Assembly: GCA_036015235.1 (NCBI GenBank)
Contig: CP107926.1
Location: 1,178,001-1,242,000, forward strand
DNA from: Streptomyces sp. NBC_00433
Lineage (GTDB): Bacteria > Actinomycetota > Actinomycetes > Streptomycetales > Streptomycetaceae
Direction of reading: 5' to 3'
DNA: 64,000 bases
The notes below the pieces were generated by a model. It saw only the letters and a list, made by a program, of their open reading frames with translations. It was not told the origin of the DNA and did no database searches. Position numbers and translations under genes: made by a program. Of this stretch, positions 17,806-26,947 are shown piece by piece; positions within the stretch are counted from its first letter, which is position 1; each line of letters begins with the position of its first letter.

Positions 17806-17923
17806 GGTGTGCTCCTGTGAGTGCGGGCCGGCTGCTGTGTGCGGACGGCGGGGCGGGGGACCCGGTGCGCTGTGCGTGGGGAAGTCCCGCTTCCACCGTC
17901 CAGCGGTTCCCGCTGCGGTGGGA

Positions 17924-17960
17924 GGGCGGCCTGGGCCGCTGTCGGGGGCCGATCGGCCCC
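17924..17960 (-). promoter_or_regulatory. Perfect DevR/OsdR-like palindrome upstream of the CBS-BON gene
   Basis: GGGGCCGATCGGCCCC (17945-17960) is a perfect 16-bp palindrome and the best copy in the window. GGGCGGCCTGGGCC (17924-17937) is a weak partner exactly 22 bp away. They lie 119-155 nt upstream of the start at 17805. Confidence 0.7.
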
Positions 17961-18061
17961 AGCAGAGGGCCGCCGCCGTCAGGCGCCCTGGGCGGTCGGG
18001 CCGTGTCGCGGTCCCGTCGGCCGGGTGCCGCGCTCGTGCACGGACGTGACGGACCGCGAGG

Positions 18062-18826
18062 TCACCGGCGGGTCGGCCCGCCGTCCGGTCCGGTCCCGCC
18101 CGTGGTCCACGAGGTGCCGTCCGCGGCGACCGCGAAGCACCGGGTGCCGGGAAGTGACTCCAGCCAGGGGCGGGCGCGGTCGCCCATGGCGTAGCCGGCG
18201 GTGGCATGGGCGTCGGCGTCGGTCAGCCTGCGGGTGACCACGGTGAGGGAAGCCAGGGCGGCGGCCGGGGGGAGGCCGGTGCGCGGGTCGACGATGTGGC
18301 AGCCGCGTTCCGCGGGGCCCGAGGTGGCGACGGCCAGTTCACCGTCGGCGTGGACGGCAGTGGCCAGTTCGCCCTTGCGCAGTGGATCGGCGACACCGAT
18401 CCGCCACGGCCCGCCGTGCACCTGGACGTCGCCGCCGCCGTTGACGCACACCGCCTCGGCGCCGGCCGAGGAGACCATCGCGGCCGCCCGCTCGACCGCC
18501 CAGCCCTTGACCAGGCCGGTGGGGTCGAAGCCGCCCGCGTACCGCGCGCTGAAAAAGCCGTCGCTGCGCCGCTCGGCGGCCTCGCAGAGCCCGAGCACCT
18601 CCCACACCTCAGGTGAGCACGCGGACAGCGCCAGAGTTCCCCGCGCCAGCCGGCTGATCTGGCTTTCGGGCCGGTAGGTGGAGAAGACCTCGTCGACGTG
18701 GTGCAGCCAGGCCGCCGCGGCTTCGAGGGCCGCGGCCGCCCGGGAGCCGCCGCCGCGCACGTCGAAGGAGAAGACGGTGCCCATGGTCCGCTCCACCCGG
18801 CGCAGCCGGGCGACGACCTCAGGCAC
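18062..18826 (-). CDS. apbE: FAD:protein FMN transferase (ApbE family)
   Basis: A 254-residue flavin transferase that attaches FMN from FAD to a Thr of target proteins. Landmarks: MGTVFSFDVRG, VDEVFSTYRPESQISRL, GFDPTGLVKGWAVERAA, AVCVNGGGDVQVHG, HIVDPRTGLPPAAALASLTVV and the metal-binding TDADAHATAGYAMG. The GTG at 18826 overlaps the end of the upstream FMN-binding gene by 8 nt, so the two are coupled. No signal peptide is seen, so either flavinylation is cytoplasmic before export or the start is mis-assigned. The FMN-binding partner next door carries the ApbE target motif. Confidence 0.92.
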   Translation of the reverse strand: MPEVVARLRRVERTMGTVFSFDVRGGGSRAAAALEAAAAWLHHVDEVFSTYRPESQISRLARGTLALSACSPEVWEVLGLCEAAERRSDGFFSARYAGGFDPTGLVKGWAVERAAAMVSSAGAEAVCVNGGGDVQVHGGPWRIGVADPLRKGELATAVHADGELAVATSGPAERGCHIVDPRTGLPPAAALASLTVVTRRLTDADAHATAGYAMGDRARPWLESLPGTRCFAVAADGTSWTTGGTGPDGGPTRR

Positions 18827-19298
18827 CGGCCTTGTCCAGGGCGCTCTGCAGGGACTGGACATAACCCTCGCTGGTGTACGTCGCTCCGGAGACGGTGTCG
18901 ATGTGCGCGCTCTGCGCGGCCAGTGCCTCCTGTGTGAGCTGGGGCACCGCGAAGCCGGCGATCTCCCGGTCACGGGGGTTGCCGTCCGGCACCCGGATGG
19001 CGGACACGGCCGTGATCCTCCCCCCGTTCAAGGTGATCCGGAGCTGCACGGGACCGTAGCGGGTCTGCACCGTGTCGCCGTCCACGGTGCGGGTCGCCGT
19101 CGAGCCCCCCGCGCCCGTCCCGGTGGAGGGGGACGCCGGCGGGGCGGACGGCATCGGAGCGGGGGCCGCAGGAGGGGCGGCGGCGCTGCCGGGCCCGCCC
19201 GTCGTGTGCGGCTTGAGGCTGAGCAGGAGGACCACACCGGCTACGGTCGCCAGGGTGCTGAGCAGGGCACGCCGCAGCGGGCGGGCGGTGGGGTTCAC
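18819..19298 (-). CDS. Membrane-anchored FMN-binding-domain protein
   Basis: A 159-residue protein: an N-terminal membrane helix or uncleaved signal (ALLSTLATVAGVVLLLSL), a Pro/Ala/Ser/Gly linker (about 35-70), then an FMN-binding domain ending in VDTVSGATYTSEGY-like residues (actual: IDTVSGATYTSEGYVQ). SGATYTS is the ApbE recognition motif in which the Thr receives FMN covalently. The start is GTG. It lies between the reductase (7-nt gap) and apbE (overlap), so the three form one operon. It probably carries electrons on the outer face of the membrane. Confidence 0.9.
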   Translation of the reverse strand: MNPTARPLRRALLSTLATVAGVVLLLSLKPHTTGGPGSAAAPPAAPAPMPSAPPASPSTGTGAGGSTATRTVDGDTVQTRYGPVQLRITLNGGRITAVSAIRVPDGNPRDREIAGFAVPQLTQEALAAQSAHIDTVSGATYTSEGYVQSLQSALDKAGA

Positions 19299-19305
19299 GG
19301 GCGTC

Positions 19306-20673
19306 TCACAGTTCGAACGACTCGTGGTGGATGTGCCGGGCGGGCACGCCGGCGGAGCGCAAGGCCTGGTAGGAGGCCTGGGCCATGCCGGGCGGCCCGC
19401 ACAGGTAGACGTCGTGCCCGGCGATGTCGGGTACGGCGGAGCGCAGGACGTCGGCGGTGATGCGCGGACCGCGGCCGTCGGCCCGGTTGAGCAGGTAGTG
19501 CAGGCGTGCGCCGCGGGTGCGGGCTATGGACTCCAGCTCTTGCCGCAGCGTCAGGTCGTCCGCGGTACGGGCCCGGTAGATCAGCGTCAGGTCGCCGGGC
19601 CTCGCGGGCAGGGACTCGAACAGGGCGCGCAGCGGTGTCACCCCGACCCCGCCGGCGAGCAGCAGGACCTTCTGCCGGGTCCTGCGGTCCGCCGTCAGCG
19701 CGCCGTACGGCCCTTCGGCCCAGATCCGGGTGCCGGGCCGCAGCCGCGCCAGGGCCGCGCTGTGACCGCCCACCTCCTTGACGGTGATGCGCAGCAGGTC
19801 GGGACGGGGAGCCGTGGACAGCGAGTACGGGCTCGCCGTCCACCACAGCCCGGGGGCCAGGAAGCGCCAGCGCAGGAACTGGCCGGCCCGCGCCGCCAGC
19901 TCCGGCAGTCGCTCGCCCCGCACGATCACCGACACCACCTCGGGGGTCTCCCTGACGACATGGGTCACGTGCAGGCGGTGGCGCAGGTTCAGCCGCAGCG
20001 GCGCCGCGAGCCGGTACCAGAGCACCGCGGCAGCGACCGTCGCGTAGAGCGCGTACCACGATCCCCGCGCGAGCGGGTGCGCCGAGAAGTCCGCACCGAG
20101 GGCGAGCTGGTGCGAGAAGGCCAGGAAGACCGCCAGGTAAGTGAGCAGATGCAGGTAGTACCAGGTCTCGTAGCGGACCCTGCGGCGTACCGCCCGCACG
20201 GAGACGGCTCCGACGGTGAGCAGCAGCAGCCCGCCGATCGTGCCCTTGAGCATCTCGGGGTAGGTCAGGACGACGGTCGTCGTCTCGCCGATGACGCCGG
20301 TGTGTGCCTGGACCGCGTAGCCCCAGAGGATCAGTGTGATGTGCGCGACCAGCAGGCACACGGTGTAGCGGCCGAGCGCGGCGTGCCACCGGGCCACCCG
20401 GTCGCTGCCCACTCCCTGCTCCAGGACGGGGACCCGGGCCATCAGGCCGACCAGCAGCGCGCAGCAGTAGGCGCTGAGCAGACCCGCGATCCGGCCCGCG
20501 CCGATGAGCCAGTCCGCGGTGCCGACCACGGCACCGGTGTCCTGCCACCACAGCGCCAGGACCGCGGCCGCGCCCGCCCAGCAGAGCACGAGGACCAGCG
20601 CGGCCGGAGAACCCCGTCGCCGAGGGGAGGGCACCGCGTGCTGTGCCGGGCGCGGCCTGTATGTCGTGGCCAT
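19306..20673 (-). CDS. Ferric-reductase-like transmembrane flavocytochrome
   Basis: A 455-residue integral membrane oxidoreductase. The first 220 residues hold about six helices with paired histidines fit for haem (RWHAALGRYTVCLLVAHITL; YYLHLLTYLAVFLAFSHQ), the ferric reductase domain. The C-terminal half is a ferredoxin-NADP reductase module: FLAPGLWWTASPYSLSTAP binds FAD, LLLAGGVGVTPLRALFESL binds NAD(P)H, and HDVYLCGPPGMAQ closes the site. It would move electrons from cytoplasmic NAD(P)H through haem to outer acceptors, probably the flavinylated protein encoded next. First gene of a three-gene operon, divergent from a two-component system. Confidence 0.92.
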   Translation of the reverse strand: MATTYRPRPAQHAVPSPRRRGSPAALVLVLCWAGAAAVLALWWQDTGAVVGTADWLIGAGRIAGLLSAYCCALLVGLMARVPVLEQGVGSDRVARWHAALGRYTVCLLVAHITLILWGYAVQAHTGVIGETTTVVLTYPEMLKGTIGGLLLLTVGAVSVRAVRRRVRYETWYYLHLLTYLAVFLAFSHQLALGADFSAHPLARGSWYALYATVAAAVLWYRLAAPLRLNLRHRLHVTHVVRETPEVVSVIVRGERLPELAARAGQFLRWRFLAPGLWWTASPYSLSTAPRPDLLRITVKEVGGHSAALARLRPGTRIWAEGPYGALTADRRTRQKVLLLAGGVGVTPLRALFESLPARPGDLTLIYRARTADDLTLRQELESIARTRGARLHYLLNRADGRGPRITADVLRSAVPDIAGHDVYLCGPPGMAQASYQALRSAGVPARHIHHESFEL

Positions 20674-20721
20674 GGTGGAAGTCCTCTCCTTCGCCTTGCA
20701 CGGCCACTGTGCGGGCGAAAC

Positions 20722-20787
20722 CTCTCAACCAGCTCTGAGTCGGCGGTCCGGCGGAAGGATCACAGCGGATTCAGAGGAAACCCAGAG
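20722..20787. promoter_or_regulatory. Paired 11-bp direct repeats between reductase operon and two-component genes
   Basis: CTCT occurs at 20722 and 20733 (11 bp apart) and CAGAG at 20772 and 20783 (11 bp apart) in the opposite sense, so the two halves form a larger inverted arrangement (CTCTGA at 20733, TCAGAG at 20771). Eleven-bp direct repeats are the usual binding pattern of OmpR-type regulators such as the one encoded at 20825. Control of both divergent promoters is inferred. Confidence 0.5.
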
Positions 20788-20824
20788 CCGCACTACTGCT
20801 CGGGCGAGGGATGCTGGAAGGACC

Positions 20825-21565
20825 ATGCACACCGCACCGCGCGCTCAGCCCGCGCCCCTCACCCGGCCCGACGGGTCGCCGGTCCGCGTCCTCGTGGTCG
20901 ACGACGAGCCCGACCTCACGGAGGTCATGGCCGGCGTGCTGCGCCACGAGGGCTGGCAGGTGCGCACCGCCGGCGACGTGGCCTCCGCGCTCGCCCTGGC
21001 CGGCGACTTCCAGCCGGACGCGGTGGTCCTCGACATCATGCTGCCCGACGGCAACGGGCTCGCGGCGCTGCGTGACCTGCGGGCGGCCAGGCCCGACGTG
21101 TGTGTCCTCTTCCTCACCGCACGGGACTCCGTGGAGGACCGTATCGCCGGTATCACGGCCGGCGGCGACGACTACGTCACCAAGCCGTTCAGCCTGGCAG
21201 AAGTGCTCGCCCGGCTGCGCGGCCTGCTGCGCCGGGCGGGGATGACCCGCGCGCGCAACGACGCGGCGCTGGTCGTGGTCGGCGATCTCACCCTCGACGA
21301 GGACGCCCGGGAGGTCACCCGGGCCGGCGAGGCGATCGACCTGTCACCGACGGAGTTCGAACTCCTCCGGTACCTCATGGGCAACCCGCGCCGGGTACTG
21401 AGCAAGCGGCAGATCCTGGACCAGGTCTGGTCCTACGACTTCGGCGGCCAGGCCCACGTGGTGGAGCTCTACATCAGCTATCTGCGCCGGAAGGTCGACG
21501 CGGGCCGGGAACCGATGATCCACACCGTGCGGGGAGCGGGCTACGTGCTGAAGGCGGCGCTGTGA
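20825..21565 (+). CDS. OmpR-family response regulator
   Basis: A 246-residue regulator. A short Pro/Ala leader precedes the receiver domain (VLVVDDEPDLTEV; phospho-acceptor Asp in AVVLDIMLPDGNG; switch Thr in LFLTARD; Lys in YVTKPF) and a C-terminal winged helix (LSPTEFELLRYLMGNPRRVLSKRQILDQVW, then VVELYISYLRRKVD and TVRGAGYVL). GGAAGG precedes the ATG. Its stop overlaps the kinase start (GTGA). It probably controls the divergent flavocytochrome operon. Confidence 0.94.
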   Translation: MHTAPRAQPAPLTRPDGSPVRVLVVDDEPDLTEVMAGVLRHEGWQVRTAGDVASALALAGDFQPDAVVLDIMLPDGNGLAALRDLRAARPDVCVLFLTARDSVEDRIAGITAGGDDYVTKPFSLAEVLARLRGLLRRAGMTRARNDAALVVVGDLTLDEDAREVTRAGEAIDLSPTEFELLRYLMGNPRRVLSKRQILDQVWSYDFGGQAHVVELYISYLRRKVDAGREPMIHTVRGAGYVLKAAL

Positions 21566-23019
21566 TCAGGCGGATACTGCCGCACACCCTGCGCGCCAGG
21601 CTCACCTGCGGCCTGGTGGTGCTGCTGGCGCTGAGCTGCGCGGCGGTGGGTATCGCGGCCGTCGTCACGCTGCGCTCCTTCCTCACCGAACGGCTGGACC
21701 AGCAGCTCGGACAGGCCGGCGGGACGTTCCCGGCCAGCCTGGAGCACCGCGGGCCGGCGGAGCCGGACGGGGACAACGCCCACGTCGACACCCGCCGCCA
21801 GGCCCCCGGCACCTTCGGCGCCCGGCTGCTGGACGGGAAGGTCACCGCGGCGGGCGTCGTGCGCTCAGGAGCGGGCACGGCCGTGGCCCTGACAGCCGGC
21901 GACAAGGCGGCCCTCGCCGCGGTTCCCGTGGACGGGCACGCTCACACGCTGGAGCTCGCCGCACTCGACGACTACCGGGTGAGTGCCGTCGACGGGGACG
22001 ACGGCGACATCCTGGTGACCGGCCTGCCGCTGAGCGGTGTGCAGGACGCCGTGACCCGCCTGGTCGCGGTGGAAGCGGCCGTCTTCGGCGGCGCGCTGCT
22101 GGTCGCCGGCGCGGCGGGGGTGTTCTGGGTACGGTGGTCGCTCCGGCCGCTGGACCGGGTCGCGGCCACCGCGGCCTCGGTGACCGTGCTCCCGCTGGCC
22201 AGTGGCGAGGTGGCGCTGCCCGACCGGGTCCCGGACGCCGACCCGCGGACCGAGGTCGGCCAGGTCGGTATCGCGCTGAACCGGATGCTGGGGCACGTCG
22301 AGGACGCGCTGGGCAAGCGGCACGCCAGCGAGGAGCGGCTGCGCCGCTTCGCCGCCGACGCCAGCCACGAGCTGCGCACGCCGGTCGCCTCCATCCGCGG
22401 CCACGCCGAACTGGCGAGGCTCCACCCGGGCCCCGTGCCGCCCGGTGTGTCCCGCGCGCTGGAGCGGATCACCGCCGAGTCGGTCCGGATGGGCGGCATG
22501 GTCGACGACCTGCTGCTGCTCGCCCGTCTCGACGCCGGCCGGCCGCTGGCCCGCGAGGCGGTCGACCTCACCCGGCTCGTCTTGGACGCCGTTGAGGACG
22601 CGCGGGCCGCGGGCCCCGGCCACCGCTGGGTACTCGACCTGCCGGAGTCCCCGGTCACCGTCACCGGTGATCCGCTGCGCCTCCAGCAGATCACCGGAAA
22701 CCTGATGGCCAACGCGTGCCGGCACACCCCGGCCGGCACGCGGGTCACCGTCCGGCTCCGCCAGGACGAGGCGGCCGTCCGACTCGTGGTCGAGGACAAC
22801 GGCCCCGGCATCCCCGCGGACGTCCGCGACACCGTCTTCGAACGCTTCGCCCGTGCCGGCCACACCCACCCGGCGACCCAGGGCCACGGCGCCGGCCTCG
22901 GCCTCGCGATCGTGACCGCGGTGGCCGGCGCCCACGGCGGATCCGCCGAGGTACGAAGCCACCCGGGCGCCACCGCGTTCACGGTCACCCTGCCCGGTCA
23001 CCGCCCGACGTCCGGGTGA
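21562..23019 (+). CDS. HisKA sensor histidine kinase (two-component partner)
   Basis: A 485-residue membrane kinase. Two transmembrane helices (about 15-37 and about 165-190) flank an external domain of about 125 residues with no recognised fold. Then come a HAMP-like linker, the phospho-acceptor H-box FAADASHELRTPVASIRGHAE, and an ATPase domain with N-box NLMANACRHTP, DNGPGIP and GHGAGLGLAIV. The GTG start overlaps the regulator stop by 4 nt. The 3' end overlaps the convergent FAD-protein gene by 35 nt. The signal is unknown; the genomic context suggests redox, metal or envelope state. Confidence 0.94.
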   Translation: MIRRILPHTLRARLTCGLVVLLALSCAAVGIAAVVTLRSFLTERLDQQLGQAGGTFPASLEHRGPAEPDGDNAHVDTRRQAPGTFGARLLDGKVTAAGVVRSGAGTAVALTAGDKAALAAVPVDGHAHTLELAALDDYRVSAVDGDDGDILVTGLPLSGVQDAVTRLVAVEAAVFGGALLVAGAAGVFWVRWSLRPLDRVAATAASVTVLPLASGEVALPDRVPDADPRTEVGQVGIALNRMLGHVEDALGKRHASEERLRRFAADASHELRTPVASIRGHAELARLHPGPVPPGVSRALERITAESVRMGGMVDDLLLLARLDAGRPLAREAVDLTRLVLDAVEDARAAGPGHRWVLDLPESPVTVTGDPLRLQQITGNLMANACRHTPAGTRVTVRLRQDEAAVRLVVEDNGPGIPADVRDTVFERFARAGHTHPATQGHGAGLGLAIVTAVAGAHGGSAEVRSHPGATAFTVTLPGHRPTSG

Positions 23020-23500
23020 TCCGGTGGCCGTCCGCCACGGCCCCGCGGCCCAGCTGGCGGCGTACGGCGTCCGCCACGTTCTCCACCTGGACGTGCACGC
23101 CGGCGCCCCCGACGGTGTGGATGCCGGGCGGAAGGTCCGGGCCGGCGCCGTCGAGGCCGCGCGGCAGCGGGTGCCGTCCGGTGGCCAGGACCAGGACGTC
23201 GTAGCCCAGCGTGGTGCCGTCGGTGAGGAACAGTTCGGCCCGGTCGGCGTCGACGGAGGCGACCGCGACAAGCCGGAAGCCGATCCCGTCCCGCAACCAG
23301 AGGTCGTCGGGCGCGCGCGGCGCTCCGCCGCCGTAGAGGCCGAGGGCCATGAGGAGCCGGGTTTCCGGGGCCCGGCGATCGGCGCTGTCGAGCACCACGA
23401 TCCGCACGCCGCTGCCCGCGGTGCGGTGCAGCCGGTTGGCCAGCAGTGTTCCAGCGGTTCCTCCACCGACGATGACGATCTGCTTGTCCACGGGGATCAC
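22985..23500 (-). CDS. Truncated FAD-dependent pyridine-nucleotide oxidoreductase
   Basis: A 171-residue protein with an N-terminal FAD Rossmann motif (IVIVGGGTAGTLLANRL) and the ATG motif (YDVLVLATGRHPLP) of NDH-2/sulfide:quinone reductase-like enzymes, which normally run to about 370-430 residues. After about residue 125 the sequence jumps to a short tail (GIHTVGGAGVHVQ, VENVADAVRRQL) and stops; the NAD(P) and C-terminal domains are missing, so catalysis as such is unlikely. The GTG at 23500 overlaps the adhE stop, so it is translationally coupled to a frameshifted gene. It overlaps the convergent kinase gene. A decaying gene is the simplest reading. Confidence 0.6.
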   Translation of the reverse strand: MIPVDKQIVIVGGGTAGTLLANRLHRTAGSGVRIVVLDSADRRAPETRLLMALGLYGGGAPRAPDDLWLRDGIGFRLVAVASVDADRAELFLTDGTTLGYDVLVLATGRHPLPRGLDGAGPDLPPGIHTVGGAGVHVQVENVADAVRRQLGRGAVADGHRITRTSGGDRAG

Positions 23501-26147
23501 TGCCCGTCGGCGGGCGCGGTGCCCTGGTAGGCAGCACGCATCAGGTCCCGCATGTCGTCGACCATCGGCGTCCGCGGGTTGGCTGGGGCGCACTGGTCCT
23601 CGAAGGCGTTCAGTGCCTGCTGCGGCAGGGCCGCGGTGAACGCCGCCTCGTCGATGCCCATGGCGGCGAAGGACGGTTCGATGTGGACGGCGTCGCGCAG
23701 CCGCTCCACGGCCGCCGCGTAGGCGGCCACGCCCTCGGCGGGGGTCGCCGCGGGCAGGCCGAGTGCCCGCGCGATGTCCTGGAAGCGCTCAGGTGCCTGA
23801 TACCTCTCGTACTTGGGCCAGCCCGTGAGCTTCGCCGGGACGGTGCCGTTGTACCGGATGACGTGCGGCAGCAGTACGGCGTTGGTCCGGCCGTGGGCGA
23901 CGTGGAAGGTGGCGCCCAGCGTGTGGGACATGGCGTGGACGATGCCGAGGAAGGCGTTGCCGAAGGCCATGCCGGCGATCGTGCCGGCGTTGTGCATCTT
24001 CTCCCGCGCCGCCGGATGCCCGGCAGGACCGTTCACCGCTGCTTCCAGGTTGCCGAAGACGAGCTTGATCGCGTGCAGGGCGAGACCGTCGGTGAAGTCG
24101 TTGGCATAGACCGACACGTATGCCTCGGTGGCGTGGGTGAGGGCGTCGAAGCCGCTGTCTGCGGCTATGGCGGCGGGCAGTTCGGCCGTAGCGTGGGGTC
24201 GATGATCGCGACGCTGGGGGTCAGGGCGTAGTCGGCCAGCGGGTACTTCTTGCCGGTGGCCGGATCGGAGATGACCGCGAACGGGGTGACTTCGGCTCCG
24301 GTCCCGGATGTGGTGGGGATGCACACCAGCGTCGCCAGCTCGCCGAGCACGGGGAAGCGGAAGGCGCGCTTGCGGATGTCGGAGAACTTCTGCCGCATGT
24401 CGGAGAAGTCGACGTCCGGCTGCTCGTAGAGCAGCCACATCACCTTGGCCGCGTCCATGGCCGATCCGCCGCCGAGGGCGATGATCGTGTCGGGGTGGAA
24501 GCCGCGCATCAGGGCCGCGCCGCGCTGGACGGAGTCGATGCTCGGTTCGGGTTCGACGTCGTCGATGACCTGGATGGTCACCGGCTGCTCGCGCCGCTGC
24601 AGCACCTCGTTGACGCGGTGGACGTACCCGAGCCTGGTCATGGTGGCGTCGGTGACGACGGTGACGCGCCTGACACCGGGCATGGCCGTCAGGTAGCGGA
24701 TGGCCTGCGGCTCGAAGTAGATCTTGGGCGGCACCTTGAACCACTGCAGGTTGTTCTGGCGCAGCGTCACCCTTTTGATGTTCAGCAGCTGCGCGGCGGA
24801 GACGTTGTCGGACACCGACGTTCTGCCCCAGGAGCCGCAGCCGAGGGTCAGCGAGGGCAGCAGCCGGTTGTAGATCCCGCCGATGGCGCCTTGCGAGGAC
24901 GGCGCGTTGACGATGATCCGCACGGTTTGCATACGGCGGCCGTATTCCTCGGCCAGAGCCGGGTCACCGGTGTGGATGACGGCGCTGTGGCCCTGGCCGT
25001 GGAAGGCGACCATCCGGGCGGCCAGGTCGAAGCCGTGCTCGGTGGAGGCGGCCCGCAGCACGGTCAGGACGGGGCACAGCTTCTCGCGGGTCAGCGGCTC
25101 GTCGGGCCCCACGTGGTCGGCCTCGGCCAGGATGACCGAGGTTCCTGCCGGCACGGTGAAGCCGGCCTGCCGGGCGATCCACTCGCAACTCATGCCGACC
25201 GCAGCGGAGTTCACCTTCACCTCGCCGCCGCTCGGGTCCTCAGGGAAGAGATATGCCTCCAGTTGCTTCTTCTCCTGCGCTGTGGCCCGGTGCGCGTGGA
25301 GTTCGCCGAAGAGTTCGAGCGCCCGCTCGTAGATATCGCTGTCGAGGATGACGGCCTGCTCCGAGGCGCAGATCATGCCGTTGTCGAAGGACTTGGACAG
25401 CACCAGGTCGTTGACCGCCCGGCGCAGGTCCGCGCTGCGGTGGACGTAGGCGGGAACATTGCCCGCGCCGACGCCGACGGCGGGCTTGCCCGCGGAGTAC
25501 GCGGCCTTGACCATGGCGTTCCCGCCGGTGGCGAGGATCATCGCGACACCGGGGTGCCGCATCAGCGCGCCGGTGGCCTCCATCGACGGCTCCTCGATCC
25601 ACTGGACGCAGTGCTCGGGCGCGCCTGCGGCCACGGCGGCGTCCCGCACGGTGCGAGCGGCGATGGCGCTGCACCGCTGGGCCGAAGGGTGGAAGGCGAA
25701 CACCACCGGGTTGCGTGTCTTCAGCGCGAGCAGGGCCTTGAAGACGGTGGTCGAGGTGGGGTTGGTGACCGGAGTGAGGGCGCACACGACTCCGACGGGT
25801 TCGGCGATCTCGATCAGCCCGTCGATGTCGTTGCGGCTGACCACCCCGACGGTCCTGATGCCGGCGAGGCTGTGGACGACGTGCTCACAGGCGAACATGT
25901 TCTTCGCCGCCTTGTCCTCGAACACCCCGCGCCCGGTCTCCTCCACCGCGGCGCGGGCCAGCTCGGTGTGCTGGTCCAGGGCCGCCACGGACGCCTTCGC
26001 GACGATGTGGTCGACCTCTTCCTGGGTGAGTGACCCGAACGCGGCGAGCGCAGCGGTGGCGTCGTCGACCAGCCGGTCGACGGCCGCCGCGGGCGGCGCC
26101 TGGTCGGCCGTGGCCGCCGCGGGTCGCTGAGTCCTCGGTTGAGTCAT
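23497..26147 (-). pseudogene. adhE: Bifunctional aldehyde/alcohol dehydrogenase AdhE, single-base frameshift
   Basis: Two abutting frames together encode a full AdhE. From ATG 26147 (GGAGGACC upstream) 654 in-frame codons cover the acetaldehyde dehydrogenase half (catalytic Cys in DNGMICASEQAV) and the start of the iron alcohol dehydrogenase half (GGGSAMDAAKVMWLLYE, IPTTSGTGAEVTPF). After SVAIIDPTL the frame runs into a stop at 24165. The sequence resumes one frame over as ELPAAIAADSGFDALTHATEAYVS and continues through HAMSHTLGATFHVAHG, the Fe-ligand region, to 23497. One base is missing near 24187-24188; restoring it gives 883 residues, the normal AdhE length. No classic slippery site is seen. 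Sequencing error, a recent null mutation and real frameshifting are all possible. It lies in an operon after the Rv1733c-like gene, under the divergent boxes at 26.8 kb. Confidence 0.88.
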
Positions 26148-26177
26148 GGATCGGTCCTCCGACTTGTCGATGGCGGT

Positions 26178-26735
26178 TCAGGCTCTTCTGCGGTCCCACT
26201 GCGGGCCGACAACGGTCCATTCCGCGGCCCACTGCCCCGCCCGGCGCTTCGCGCCGAGCCGTACGGCGATCGCGCAGCCGAGGAGGCCCATGGCACAGGC
26301 TCCGAGGCCGACGGCTCCACCGTCGACCGCCGCCTCCAGCCGCGCGGCCGGGGCGTCGAGTGGCGCCGGCGTGAGTTGCCCCCGTCCGTCGGTCCACACG
26401 CCGACGCGGTCACCGCTCTTCTGCGCGGCGCCGACCCTGGTGCGCGCGGAGCGGCGGGTGCCGTCCGGAGCCGTCCACACCACCTCGGCGAACCGGTCGG
26501 ACAGGTAGCCCGCCTGCGCCGAGGAGTCCTGGGTCAGCACCGCCGTCGTGGGATGCCGCTGCGTGCGCTGCTGGGCGAGGTGGTGCTGGACCTCGTCCGC
26601 CACCGCCACACCGGTCGTCACCGCTCCGGCAGCCGTCACTGCGCCCGCCGCCAGGAGTGCCCAGGCTTCCACGGCGTAGGACCGACGCCGCAGCGGACTG
26701 CGCCGCACCCGCCACAGCCACATCGACCTGCTCAT
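26178..26735 (-). CDS. Rv1733c-like two-helix membrane protein
   Basis: A 185-residue membrane protein beginning MSRSMWLWRVRRSPLRRRSY. The W-x-x-R-R-x-P-L-R-R-R-S start, two helices (about 24-46 and 140-157) and the outer loop (TAVLTQDSS, VVWTAPDGTRRSARTRVGAAQKSGDRVGVWTDGRG) follow the plan of M. tuberculosis Rv1733c, a DosR-regulon antigen of unknown function. GGGAGGCG precedes the ATG. It ends 30 nt before adhE and likely shares its transcript. Boxes lie 84-119 nt upstream. Confidence 0.85.
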   Translation of the reverse strand: MSRSMWLWRVRRSPLRRRSYAVEAWALLAAGAVTAAGAVTTGVAVADEVQHHLAQQRTQRHPTTAVLTQDSSAQAGYLSDRFAEVVWTAPDGTRRSARTRVGAAQKSGDRVGVWTDGRGQLTPAPLDAPAARLEAAVDGGAVGLGACAMGLLGCAIAVRLGAKRRAGQWAAEWTVVGPQWDRRRA

Positions 26736-26818
26736 GGTGGTCGCCTCCCGCTGGACGTCCTGCGGCGTGCCGGGTGGCCCGCACCCCACACGCTGCCCCT
26801 CCCGCGAGTCGTTGCCGA

Positions 26819-26854
26819 GTGCCGAACGGCCCTGTCGTGGGGACGGGTCGGCCC
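26819..26854. promoter_or_regulatory. Tandem DevR/OsdR-like boxes between Rv1733c-like and usp genes
   Basis: GTGCCGAACGGCCC (26819-26832, 12 of 14) and GGACGGGTCGGCCC (26841-26854, 11 of 14) have centres exactly 22 bp apart. The pair sits nearly midway between divergent starts at 26735 and 26948 and could drive both the membrane-protein/adhE operon and the usp gene. Confidence 0.65.
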
Positions 26855-26947
26855 GCAGGACGGCGCGTGCGGGCCCTCCCGGCCGGCGGCGAGCGGTCAC
26901 AAGGATGGAGACGGCAGTGCTCAGACCCGACGGTGAAGGGAACGGAC

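Noticed and set aside
24165-24200. Programmed ribosomal frameshift in adhE
   Set aside because: No slippery heptamer or obvious stimulatory structure at the shift point, and AdhE is a single frame in other bacteria; a lost base is simpler.
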